DNA of 64,000 bases from Entamoeba histolytica HM-1:IMSS (lineage: Eukaryota > Evosea > Mastigamoebida > Endamoebidae): positions 49,643-113,642 of the forward strand of contig NW_001914884.1 in NCBI RefSeq assembly GCF_000208925.1. The letters run 5' to 3'. Numbering within the stretch: position 1 is the first letter of the stretch; each line of letters starts with the position of its first letter. The notes under the pieces were generated by a model. The model ran no database searches and was not told where the DNA came from. It saw only the letters and a program-made list of their open reading frames with translations. Positions 53,041 to 62,179 of this stretch are shown here, piece by piece. The translations under genes and the position numbers were made by a program.

Positions 53041-54094
53041 TTTTCAGTTTTTATAATAATGCCCTTGTGTAGACACGTAGAAATGACTGTGAATAAGAAA
53101 ATTTTTTTCCCTTCATTATTTTTGTTTTTCTTAAAGAAATTTTTTGTGAGAAAGTGAAGAATTTTGTTTTTAATTCAAAAGATATTATTTTTATAGTTAA
53201 GATTCTTATTAAAATATTATATTCGTTAATTCTTATTCTTTTTCTAAATTCTCTTTTGATAATTGAGACAGGGTTTTTCTTATTTCCTATGGTCCATTGT
53301 TATAGCCTTTCAATGTTTTTAGTCAATACCAATGACTTTTTTGAGGTAGTTTTAAGTTTATTGAGAGTATTATTTTCTTTGTTTTTACAAAATTTTGAAG
53401 ATTAAAAAGTAATTTCTTCGATTTGTATTTTTAATTCCTTTCTTTAAGAAGTTACTTTTTTTAATGGAATTAATGTTTCAATCATTTTCTGTTTAATAAA
53501 ATTAATTAAAATATTTAAAAGTTAGTTGAATATATCTTATTATTCTATTAATTATCTAAGACTTATTTTCATTATATTGTATTTGAGACTGTTGTTCGAT
53601 TATGACGACTTTTTTATTTATCATTAATACAACTTTTATAATATTTAAATATTAATTATATTACTTATTTAATACAGTTGTAAAAAAGATTAATTACCAT
53701 AAATTTAATAACATAAATAGTTGAACCTTTTTCCATATGATTTATTTATGAAGAGAATGATAATCTTTTTTATGGTTCATGGATAAAGTAACTAAAATAA
53801 ATCTGTCTATTTATATTAAAATAACAAATATTGTAATAGACATTAAGTTTTATTATTTGATTTTTTTGAATAGAGATATTCAAAGTTTATTAATCAAAGA
53901 AGACTATAAAGTTCTTATTGATTAATACTTAAAAAAATGTCAGCTCATTTTATGCTTCAAAAGAAGGAACAATAATAATTAAAATAATTGAGTTTGAATG
54001 AATTAGTAAAAAGAATTGTTTATATTAAATAAATAAACAATTGAAAACTTTTAAAATAATCATACTTAAATTGAATGTCTTTTAGACACTAGAT
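53041..54094. other. Intergenic, upstream of aldolase
   Basis: About 1 kb of A+T-rich DNA. An 83-codon plus-strand frame (53154-53405) is hydrophobic, low complexity and not convincing. No RNA gene or repeat recognised. Confidence 0.5.
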
Positions 54095-56392
54095 TCATTG
54101 AGAAGATACAAAAAAATCTGAAAATTCATCTTCAAAGGTGTCTTTTTGTTTATTCTCAGTTGCTTTTTGTTCGGTAGAGTTAAGTTGTTGTGGTATAGGT
54201 TGGTTGGTGTCATTAATTGGTTGGACTTTAGTCTCTTCTTGTTTTGTATTTTCTTGTTGATTTGTTTGTGCTGGGACTGATGTAAAATCATCGAAAGAAA
54301 AAATATCATCAGAACTTTGGTTTGGCTTTGCTGAAGATGAAGAAAAATCTCCAAAATCAAACAATGGAGATGTTGATGTTTGATTTATTTTAGGAGGAAT
54401 AGACTCAGACTGAGATGGTTTTGGTGAAAAGACATCAGTTGTTTCTTTTTGTACGTCTTTTGGTTGGTTGACAGGTTGTTCAAGAGGTTTTTCTGAAGGT
54501 AAAGAGGATTCTGTAAAGTCACCAAAATCGTCAAAATTTACTTCAGTAATAGAAGGAGGTGGGGTTGGTTGGCATTGTGGTGGTGTTAATTTTTCTTCTT
54601 TGATAAATGTTTTTTGGTTCATATCGTCTTTTGGCTGACTCTCAACGCTGGACTGTGGAGAATGTAATGGTACAGCCTCAGGATTTTGTTCTTGGACGTT
54701 TAAAGGTAGTTGTTGTGAAGTGCATGGCTTAATGTCTTCAAGGTCAAATAGAGTCAAATAATCTTTTTTTGGAGGTTTTTTCTGATCATCTTTTTTTATT
54801 ATATCTTGAGAAGTAATTTTTTTATCATCTTTTATTTCTGTATCATCTTTTATTTCTGTATCATCTTTTATTTCTGTATCATCTTTTATTTCTGTATCAT
54901 CTTTTGTTGTTACTTCATTTTCCTTAGCTTCTGTTAAACTTTCAATACTATCAGTAACAAAATCTTCTTTTAATGGTTCCACTGATTCTTTTTGAATTAT
55001 AGTTGGTAGGTCTCCTTGATTTTCTTCAATTAGATCTTGGTCCTTATCATGATTTTTTATGTCATTCTGTTTTGGGGTTTCATTAGATTTAGTGTGGATA
55101 ATAAACTCATTTTCTTTTGGTCTCAAATCTTGAATTTTTACATCATCAACATCCATTAGCACAAACCCACAGTCCTTACATTCTCTTGTTTCTTCTGTTT
55201 CATCTTCAATAACAAACCCATTGTCTTGTTCGAGTTTTTCTTTTGTAGTCACCAAACTAGGTTCTTCTTTTGGTTCTTCTTCATTAGAACTAAACATAAG
55301 AGTTTTTGATTTTTTTTCTTCTGTAGTTTCAGTTTCTGAAGCAGGAACTGATTCTTCGTTACTTTCTTCTCCAATTAAATCAAACATAATAACAGTATTT
55401 TGAGGTTGTTTTGGTTGGTTAGTATTAATACTAGATGATGTGTTATCAGCTTTCTTAACTTCTTGACTAGAAGTATTGTTCCATTCATTAAAGAAGTTCA
55501 TCTTTTCTGTGGATGTCTTTTGGTCATCAACTGGTTTTGCTTCAACAAATTCTTCAAAGTCAAAGTCGTCAGTAGGAGTTTGTGTATTAACAAACTGAGG
55601 AACTGTGACTTGATGAGAAGAGTTTGGAGAAATAGGTTTTGTTGGATATGGATGTAATGTAATTTGATTAGTAGAAGATGTTTTAGGAGGTGGCTGAGAA
55701 ATAGTATTTGTTGGTGTAAGTTGTTGTTGATTAATGGATGTGTTAATAGGTTTTGGGTGTTCTTGAACTGATGTGTTTTGAGAGAAGTCATCACTTAAGT
55801 AAAGGTCAAGATAATTAATTTTTGGTTTTGTTGCTGGTTTTTCTACAAGATCGTTTTGAGTTATTTTTGAAGATGATTGTTTATTTTCATTTTCATCTTC
55901 ACTTTCAAAGCCAAAATCATCGAACACAGAGTTTTTATCTTTTTGTGGTTCTACAAGGGTTGTAGTTTGACTTGAAGGAATAACATTATTTTGACTAGAC
56001 AATCTTTTTTGTCTGTTTTCTGAGACTATAGCAAACATATCATTTGTTGTATCTTTTTTTATTGGTTTTTGTTGTAAGATAGGCTGTTGCGATTGTTGAG
56101 TAACTTGTTGACCAACAAAATCACTAAAATTATCATCATCAAAGAAATTTGTTATTAATGATTGCTTTGGTTGTGATGGCTGCATAGGAACAGCGACTTG
56201 GTGTTGATTAAGATAAGGGTTAAAAGTACTTTGTTGAAATTGAGGTTGTTGAATATATCCTCTACCAGAATATTGAATAGGTTGTTGATAAAAAGGAGAA
56301 TGATGATACTGTTGTTGACTTTGTTGAAGGTACATATTGTATTGAGTATTATATAATGCACCAAGATTATATTGTCGTTTTCCTTGTTGCAT
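54095..56392 (-). CDS. Disordered adaptor-like protein with repeated DFxDF-type motifs
   Basis: 765 residues, almost wholly low complexity (Gln, Ser, Thr, Pro, Asp, Glu). Acidic-aromatic motifs are scattered along it: FFDDDNFSDFVGQQ, VFDDFGFESED, DFDFEEFVEA, VNFDDFGDFTESS, LFDFGDFSSSS, IFSFDDFTS, and DEFSDFFVSSQ at the extreme C-terminus. Motifs of the DFxDF/FxDxF type bind appendage (ear) domains of the AP-1, AP-2 and GGA clathrin adaptors in animals, as in gamma-synergin and aftiphilin. Two vicinal Cys (ECKDCGF near 420) could form a small metal site. A clathrin-coat accessory role is an inference from motif number and spacing. The first ATG is at 56392; upstream codons open only through TTG. 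Confidence 0.55.
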   Translation of the reverse strand: MQQGKRQYNLGALYNTQYNMYLQQSQQQYHHSPFYQQPIQYSGRGYIQQPQFQQSTFNPYLNQHQVAVPMQPSQPKQSLITNFFDDDNFSDFVGQQVTQQSQQPILQQKPIKKDTTNDMFAIVSENRQKRLSSQNNVIPSSQTTTLVEPQKDKNSVFDDFGFESEDENENKQSSSKITQNDLVEKPATKPKINYLDLYLSDDFSQNTSVQEHPKPINTSINQQQLTPTNTISQPPPKTSSTNQITLHPYPTKPISPNSSHQVTVPQFVNTQTPTDDFDFEEFVEAKPVDDQKTSTEKMNFFNEWNNTSSQEVKKADNTSSSINTNQPKQPQNTVIMFDLIGEESNEESVPASETETTEEKKSKTLMFSSNEEEPKEEPSLVTTKEKLEQDNGFVIEDETEETRECKDCGFVLMDVDDVKIQDLRPKENEFIIHTKSNETPKQNDIKNHDKDQDLIEENQGDLPTIIQKESVEPLKEDFVTDSIESLTEAKENEVTTKDDTEIKDDTEIKDDTEIKDDTEIKDDKKITSQDIIKKDDQKKPPKKDYLTLFDLEDIKPCTSQQLPLNVQEQNPEAVPLHSPQSSVESQPKDDMNQKTFIKEEKLTPPQCQPTPPPSITEVNFDDFGDFTESSLPSEKPLEQPVNQPKDVQKETTDVFSPKPSQSESIPPKINQTSTSPLFDFGDFSSSSAKPNQSSDDIFSFDDFTSVPAQTNQQENTKQEETKVQPINDTNQPIPQQLNSTEQKATENKQKDTFEDEFSDFFVSSQ
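54823..54894 (-). repeat. 18-bp perfect tandem repeat, four copies
   Basis: Four identical units tatcatcttttatttctg code repeats of TEIKDD-type hexapeptides within the disordered protein. The identity points to recent slippage expansion. Confidence 0.92.
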
Positions 56393-56535
56393 AAGAAGAA
56401 ACAAACCAATAAATTATTTACAGATCTAATGAACTGAATTTAGTTCTTTCTAAAAATTTTCTAAAACGATATAAATAAAAAAGGAAATGATTAAGAATCA
56501 GTAATCCAATAACTTTTAGGTGTTATAATACAATG

Positions 56536-57309
56536 TCATAAAGTTGTTTCAATCAATTTTAATGCTTTTGTAACTAAGGCTGTTGGTGTATGTAAACAAT
56601 TATCCATCCATCCAGCTTCAAGAAGATGTTTACAAGAAGGACAATAATGATGATGTTGTACCCAATTAATGATACAATTATCACAAAAAGAATGTCCACA
56701 AGGAAGAGAGACGTTTACATTTGTGTCATAACAAATAGGACATATTTCATCTGTTTCATTAGATTCTATTGTTTGATTAAGTATTGGTTGTAATGCAAAA
56801 TAAATATGAACTAAACGAGTTCTATTAATTCTTAATGTTTTAAATACATGATTATTTTTTGGAGGTGGGGTATATCGTACTTCATTATCCTTTGAATATT
56901 CAATTCTTCCTTGTGAAGAATTATATGTCACAGTCCATGATGTTTTAAGACGTTTTTGTTCTAACTAAGATATTAATCTCATTCTTTCTATTTATTAAAA
57001 CTGCTTTTTACTAATCATTTAAATAAGTCAAACCATCAAAAAGTCTGGTGTAGGTGGTGCAGATGAATATTTAATTGTTGGAACTGTTTCATCATAATAA
57101 TATGTATTTCCTGATTCATCTATCCCCGCTTTCCAATGTTCTTTTAACATTGATGTATAAGAAATAGCAATGTCATTATCTGCTAATGCATAAACAACAT
57201 ACCGAATCCCAAGTAATTTGGAAGGAAATTTGGAAAAGAATACTGTAATAGTTGAACACATTCTATTAACATCATTAGAAATAACTGGTTTTGAAGGTTC
57301 AGCACCCAT
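56536..57309 (-). CDS. RING-finger E3 ligase with two WW-like motifs, two exons
   Basis: Two open frames (57309-57028 and 56931-56536) look like separate genes, but the first runs into a perfect donor (GTTTGACTT) directly before its stop and the second lacks an ATG and opens after CTTAG. Splicing out 57033-56965 (69 bp) joins them in phase 0 into 234 residues. The N-terminus MGAEPSKP fits an N-myristoylation site. Two short units, HWKAGIDESGNTYYYDE and SWTVTYNSSQGRIEYSKD, each followed by a PP or PPP, resemble WW domains whose second Trp is Tyr. The C-terminal RING is C3HC4: CPICYD, LPCGHSFCDNC, CPSCKH. It is probably a ubiquitin ligase acting at membranes. The RING is certain, the join strongly supported, and the WW reading tentative. 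Confidence 0.75.
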
Positions 57310-57418
57310 AAGAAAAAGATAAAGAAATAAAAAAAATAAGTTCTTTTTTTCCCCTTTTATTATTCAACAGAATTTTTAACAAAATAATAAGAAAAAGTGA
57401 ATAAAAAATTACAAAGTT

Positions 57419-58549
57419 TTATTGATACCATTGAAGGAAAAATAATCGTTTTACTGCAAAGTTTTCTTTATTTCCAGTAAACGCACTAACATCAATAGCA
57501 TTTTCATACTCAAATTTAAATTCAGGATTTAATGATGAGTTGTGTTGGTTTAAAGGTGGACGTAATGTAAAACACTGATAAACATTATAAAATGAAGGAT
57601 CTTTTTCTTTGTCAGAATAGAATGAAATTGACCAATCAACACCTGGAGAATCTTGTTTAATTAACCATCTTGTTGGTCCTGCAAGTCTATTTCTATTTTC
57701 TAATGAAAATACAAACATATCAGGATCTTTTACTGTAACAAATGCTTTCTTTGGTTTTTTCGGGAAAGTGTTATGATGAAACGAGCCAAATACTGCATCA
57801 TCGTCAGTGATAATAAGTCCCATAATATTTTTCTTTTCATATAATCGTTTTTGAACAGAATGACGAGTGAATTTATTTTTATTAGAATCATAAATAATTT
57901 GGATATGATTAAATCCTGTCCAATATTGAAGGGTCTGAAAATGTTTTGTCATTAAGGAAGTAAAGAATGTGTCATTGTATGTTAATTTGATATCTTCCAT
58001 TAAATGAAATGATGTAGGTTGTCTAAGTTCATTTGTGTTTCTGGTATATGAAGATATAGTAACTCTTGTTGGTACTCCAGATGATAATTCATCTCTAGAA
58101 GCAAATGTTAAATTTCTTAACCTTCTTTGTTTTAATGGTGAGACAGGTTTTTGTTGAGTTACTGGATTAGCAAAAGGGTCAATAGTTTTTGTTTCATGTA
58201 GTTGAGTTAATTTATCCTGACTTTGATGATTAGGTATTTTAGAAAACTCAGAAGTATCCTTTTTTTCTTTCATAGCCTCATTAGGACATGAAGTTTTTGA
58301 GTGAATACTTTTTCTTTTATACCCTGTTTTAGGGAAATATTCATCAATTTTAGACTTATCATCTATTTTTTCTTTCAGTCCAATGCTTTCTTCAATCTGA
58401 TTATTCTCAATATCCTTACTATTCTGTTTTTCATCTACTTTCATTGTCAAAATCTCTATTTTTTCTAATAGTCCATATAAAATACTTCTCATCTTAACAA
58501 CTTCATATTCAGAAGTTAAATTATTAATTAATCGTTTAATATCACTCAT
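57419..58549 (-). CDS. TLDc-domain protein, 376 aa
   Basis: An N-terminal coiled coil (about 1-45, SILYGLLEKIEILTMKVDEK) and a polar linker precede a C-terminal TLDc domain from about residue 185: SLMTKHFQTLQYWTGFNHIQ, then IIYDSNKNKFTRHSVQKRLY, KKNIMGLIITDDDAVFGSFH and FSLENRNRLAGPTRWL. This is the plan of the large Entamoeba TLDc family. Its function is unknown; in other eukaryotes TLDc proteins act in oxidative-stress defence and bind the V-ATPase. Paralogous in layout to the gene at 41717. Confidence 0.75.
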   Translation of the reverse strand: MSDIKRLINNLTSEYEVVKMRSILYGLLEKIEILTMKVDEKQNSKDIENNQIEESIGLKEKIDDKSKIDEYFPKTGYKRKSIHSKTSCPNEAMKEKKDTSEFSKIPNHQSQDKLTQLHETKTIDPFANPVTQQKPVSPLKQRRLRNLTFASRDELSSGVPTRVTISSYTRNTNELRQPTSFHLMEDIKLTYNDTFFTSLMTKHFQTLQYWTGFNHIQIIYDSNKNKFTRHSVQKRLYEKKNIMGLIITDDDAVFGSFHHNTFPKKPKKAFVTVKDPDMFVFSLENRNRLAGPTRWLIKQDSPGVDWSISFYSDKEKDPSFYNVYQCFTLRPPLNQHNSSLNPEFKFEYENAIDVSAFTGNKENFAVKRLFFLQWYQ

Positions 58550-58728
58550 TTTTTCTAATACTTTAAAAGTTTTGTCTATTCTTTTTAAAGAAAAAAAGAA
58601 ATATAAAAAAAAAATTTCATGAAAATATTAGACTAAATTTAGTTTAAAGTGAAAAGAGACTTTATTATCTATTTCAAACCAATCAATTACAAGAGTGCCG
58701 ATTAGAAAGAACAGAGTGTGATGACTGT

Positions 58729-59733
58729 TTAATCAATTTTAGTATCTTGTTGTTTTATTTTAGATTTTTGACAACAAGACCTAATAGAATCAATCACACT
58801 TTCAATAGTGTTATTAATGAATTGTAATAAAATAACAAAAGTAAATTGGATTTTACCAGGGAGAGCATAAACAAAAATCATTCCTGGTATCCAAATAAAT
58901 AAATAAGCAGCTAATGCAACTGGATATTCTCTAAAGACAAATCTTTTCCATCCCATAAATTTAGTCATTTTAATTATATTGAAGTTAAGGCTTCTAAATA
59001 TATAGAACATTAAATTAGCAGGAATTAAATAAGCTAAACTATAACAAGTTAAGTCAGTTGCTAAAAGCATTGTTGTACGAATAACTTTATCATTTATATT
59101 ACCCATCATTTTATTATTTAATTCGATCCAAATAAATTCTACAAGACCAGAATATCCGAAGTATATAATTGTACCAAGTATTTGAATAACTAACTTTTGT
59201 AATGGAATTTGAAGGAATAAAATTTTTATAAGTAATGGAATAAATCCACTAAATATTATTGAAATTACAAAAGCATAAATAAGAGATATTCTTTTTTGTG
59301 TTTTAGAAACTTTATCAAAGAAATCAACTTCTGAAGAATCAACACCATCATAAATCCCAACAATTATTGCTCCTACAACAATAACACAAATAAATTGAGG
59401 AATAGCAAAGAGTAATGTTTTAAATATAATTGGAATAGTTTCTTCCATTGGAAATTCAATTGTTTCATCTACTAGAACTTCAACATTAACAAAAGGTTCA
59501 ATATCAAGAGAAGTGGCATGTGTATTTTCTTTTTCAGTTTCTTCTTTTGTTTGTAATTCTATTGGTTTATCTGATTCTGGAAGTGGAGAAGAATTTAATT
59601 CTTTTGTAGGATTAATAGTAACTTGTGCTTGTTCTTGAATTTCTTCTTTTTTTTCTTCTTTTAAAAGAGAAGAAGATGAAGAGTTTGTTGACTCTTCGTT
59701 TTGAGGGAGAGAAGATGATTCTGAGTAATTCAT
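58729..59733 (-). CDS. Multi-pass membrane protein, 334 aa
   Basis: The first 100 residues are polar and acidic (Ser-rich, EEKKEEIQEQAQ) and likely cytosolic. About six membrane segments follow, for example LLFAIPQFICVIVVGAIIVG, ISLIYAFVISIIFSGFIPLL, LVIQILGTIIYFGYSGLVEF and TCYSLAYLIPANLMFYIF, then VALAAYLFIWIPGMIFVYAL. A basic, Cys-containing tail ends it (SCCQKSKIKQ). No signal peptide, and no family recognised; an Mpv17/PMP22-like four-helix plan was considered but its motifs are absent. The ATG at 59733 is used; the frame is open four codons further only via TTG. Confidence 0.7.
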   Translation of the reverse strand: MNYSESSSLPQNEESTNSSSSSLLKEEKKEEIQEQAQVTINPTKELNSSPLPESDKPIELQTKEETEKENTHATSLDIEPFVNVEVLVDETIEFPMEETIPIIFKTLLFAIPQFICVIVVGAIIVGIYDGVDSSEVDFFDKVSKTQKRISLIYAFVISIIFSGFIPLLIKILFLQIPLQKLVIQILGTIIYFGYSGLVEFIWIELNNKMMGNINDKVIRTTMLLATDLTCYSLAYLIPANLMFYIFRSLNFNIIKMTKFMGWKRFVFREYPVALAAYLFIWIPGMIFVYALPGKIQFTFVILLQFINNTIESVIDSIRSCCQKSKIKQQDTKID

Positions 59734-59931
59734 ATTTACCAATATAAGTTTTTTAGATGAAGAATAAAACCATAGTAGGTCATTTTAAAGTATTAAATCA
59801 ATTTGTATGTCATTTTAACAGGGGTTTTTTTATTAATTCATAAAATAACATATTTTTATTTTATCTCATTATTTTGTGTTTTTTAAAAATAAAAAACTTG
59901 AAAATAAAAAGAACTTAAAAAATTAACAAAA

Positions 59932-61188
59932 ATGAAAATTAATAAATATGCTATTCTTGTTGATAACAATAAGGAAAAGAAAGATGTTGCTGAGATGATT
60001 TTATATCTTACAAAAAATAGAGTCTCAAAAACACTTATTCGTGTTTATGATATTAGTGAAGAAAAAGGAATATTACAATATATAAAACAAAAAAAATTAG
60101 AATGTCCTCTTTTATTTTTATGGGGAAATCTTTATGGAAATCTTCAATTCGTAAAAGAACAAAACGAAAATGGTATCTTACGTTTAGCGTTATTAAATAA
60201 CCCAAATAAAAAGAGTAAAAAAAAAGGAGAAAAAAAGAATGGGAGTGAATTTAGTTTTAGTCCTCTTATTAAAGAAGAATATGATGAAACCCTTTCAAAA
60301 GAACAAGCTGAAAGTAAAACAAAATTACAAGAATCAACTAGCGTTGATACTTCAAAACAATCAAATGATTTAAAAACAACTGAAGAAAAACAAATATCAT
60401 CAAATAATAATAATAATGTTGTTATTCCAGAATGTGAAAGTAATTCTATAAGCAACGAACAACCTCAACAACACCAAGAAAATCAAGAAAAACAAATATC
60501 TCAATTACAACCAACTAAAGAAACAGATCAGTCTAAAGAAAAAATAGAAGAAATAAAAGACCAAAGTTTACAAACAGACTACAAAGAAAAATTGGTTAAC
60601 GAAAAGGATATTAATAAAGAGTCTTTTGAGCAAAGTCTAATCAAATTAACTGAATCATATACAAGTGATTCAACTGAAGAAACAAATCCAAAGGAGATAG
60701 TTATTATTGATGATTATGAAAATCAACAATCTGTTCTACAAGAAGATGAAATGATTGACCTTAATGTACCTCATCCTGAAGCACTTAATTTTGGTGATCG
60801 ATGGTTGAATGCTTGTGAATGGGTAATTAGAAATATTAGTCAGTCATCTCCAGAAAGAAAAAAACATATGGATGAAGTTGTTTTAGAAAAGCAACCAGAT
60901 GATATTGATTATTATGTCATAAGAACAAATTGGTATTGGAGACATCAAATAAGAATTATGAGATTTGGAAAAGAACATTTTTATAGATTAGATGAAACGT
61001 ATCATGTTAAAGAATCATTTAGATATGAAGATGTTAAAGAAATTGTTCAAACAGATGAAGAACATCTTGTTATTAAATTCTTAAGAAATTCACAACCACA
61101 ATATCTTCAGTCTAAACTTGTCCACCAAATAATAGTTACTTTAGTTAGTCATCTTACTCAAGATTATACAATTACCAGAATTAATTAA
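59932..61188 (+). CDS. Glutaredoxin-fold / PH-like domain protein, 418 aa
   Basis: The N-terminal domain (about 1-95) resembles a glutaredoxin or thioredoxin fold (KYAILVDNNKEKKDVAEMIL, then LECPLLFLWGNLYGNLQFVK and NGILRLAL, like the Grx cis-Pro and GG regions). It lacks the N-terminal CxxC/CxxS active site, so it is probably not redox-active. A long acidic Glu/Gln/Ser-rich linker (about 100-270) follows. The C-terminal 140 residues hold a helix (NACEWVIRNIS) and a PH-like barrel: DYYVIRTNWYWRHQIRIMRF, then SFRYEDVKEIVQTDEEHLVI and a final helix. That resembles the N-terminal PH-like repeats of RME-8/DNAJC13. Its function is unknown; membrane or phosphoinositide binding is possible. Confidence 0.55.
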   Translation: MKINKYAILVDNNKEKKDVAEMILYLTKNRVSKTLIRVYDISEEKGILQYIKQKKLECPLLFLWGNLYGNLQFVKEQNENGILRLALLNNPNKKSKKKGEKKNGSEFSFSPLIKEEYDETLSKEQAESKTKLQESTSVDTSKQSNDLKTTEEKQISSNNNNNVVIPECESNSISNEQPQQHQENQEKQISQLQPTKETDQSKEKIEEIKDQSLQTDYKEKLVNEKDINKESFEQSLIKLTESYTSDSTEETNPKEIVIIDDYENQQSVLQEDEMIDLNVPHPEALNFGDRWLNACEWVIRNISQSSPERKKHMDEVVLEKQPDDIDYYVIRTNWYWRHQIRIMRFGKEHFYRLDETYHVKESFRYEDVKEIVQTDEEHLVIKFLRNSQPQYLQSKLVHQIIVTLVSHLTQDYTITRIN

Positions 61189-61800
61189 TTATTTGATTTT
61201 TCTCTGTTTTGTACTTCTTAATTATGAATTTTTAGTTCTATTAATGTTTTGTTAATTCATAAATGTCAATATTATTTAGCATTGGTATTTTCCTAAATTC
61301 TTTTAATTAATTATTAACTGGAGTTTCTGTAACACAATTCTCATCAAACATGTTTTTTCTTCTGAAAGAAGAAATTTTGATTTTTAGTTTGTTCTTTTAT
61401 ACTATTTTAATTCATTTCTTTTGTTTTTTGAATCATTTATCAGAAAGAAAAAGCGACATTAAAATATATATTCTATTTAATATATTTAACAGTGTTTATA
61501 AAAATAGTACAACAAATTTATATTAACGCCAATTGTTATTATATTAATATAAAATATGCTTCAACAATTTACATTTTTAAGAATAAAAGCAAAAATAAAA
61601 CAATAATTTTTTTACACTTCCAAAAATAAAGCATATTGTCTATCTTATCATTAAATTATTAACTTAAACAAATTTAACTATTGTTTATTTTACAGACACT
61701 TAGGCAAAATTTGAATTTGTTTGATAGTAAACGAAAATAATAAAATATACAAAAACAAAAGCATATTATTAAATACAAGTATGAGTCTAATCATCAAACG
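61189..61800. other. Intergenic before the LINE cluster
   Basis: About 610 bases, A+T-rich, 3' flank of the PH-like gene followed by the insertion point of the inverted LINE fragment at 61801. No open frame or RNA gene recognised. Confidence 0.5.
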
Positions 61801-62080
61801 TTAATTAAGTATTAATAGAAATGTTTTTATTGTTCTTGAAGCAGCAGATATGAGTTTTATACAATTGTTATTTCATAACAGCTTTATGGAGTATGTTTTG
61901 TTGGATTAGAATCAACATTTCATACCATTAGTCATGTTTTAATGAAATTAGGTTTAACTTCTTTATATTATCAATGTTTATTTATGTATTTAATTTAATA
62001 CTTTCTCTATTTATTATTTCATTTCTTTCATTTTATTACTCTTTTCATTTTTCATCTCTGATTTTTCATCATGAACTTCA
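61801..62080 (-). mobile_element. LINE 3' tail, right arm of the perfect inverted repeat
   Basis: Exact reverse complement of 51083-51362, so a minus-strand LINE tail truncated or joined to other sequence at 62080. What lies upstream in its own orientation (62081-62170) is not LINE-like, so it could be a SINE, since Entamoeba SINEs share a LINE 3' end, or a 5'-truncated insertion. No clear target-site duplication was found by eye. Confidence 0.8.
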
Positions 62081-62179
62081 CAGAAATACCATGATTTTTA
62101 AATAAAAATAATCATTACATGAAACAAAAGAGATTAAATGGAATAAACAATATTATATATTAAATAATATACACTAAAA

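Noticed and set aside
53154..53405. 83-codon plus-strand frame upstream of aldolase
   Set aside because: Low-complexity Phe/Leu/Ile from T-rich DNA, no promoter element or domain.
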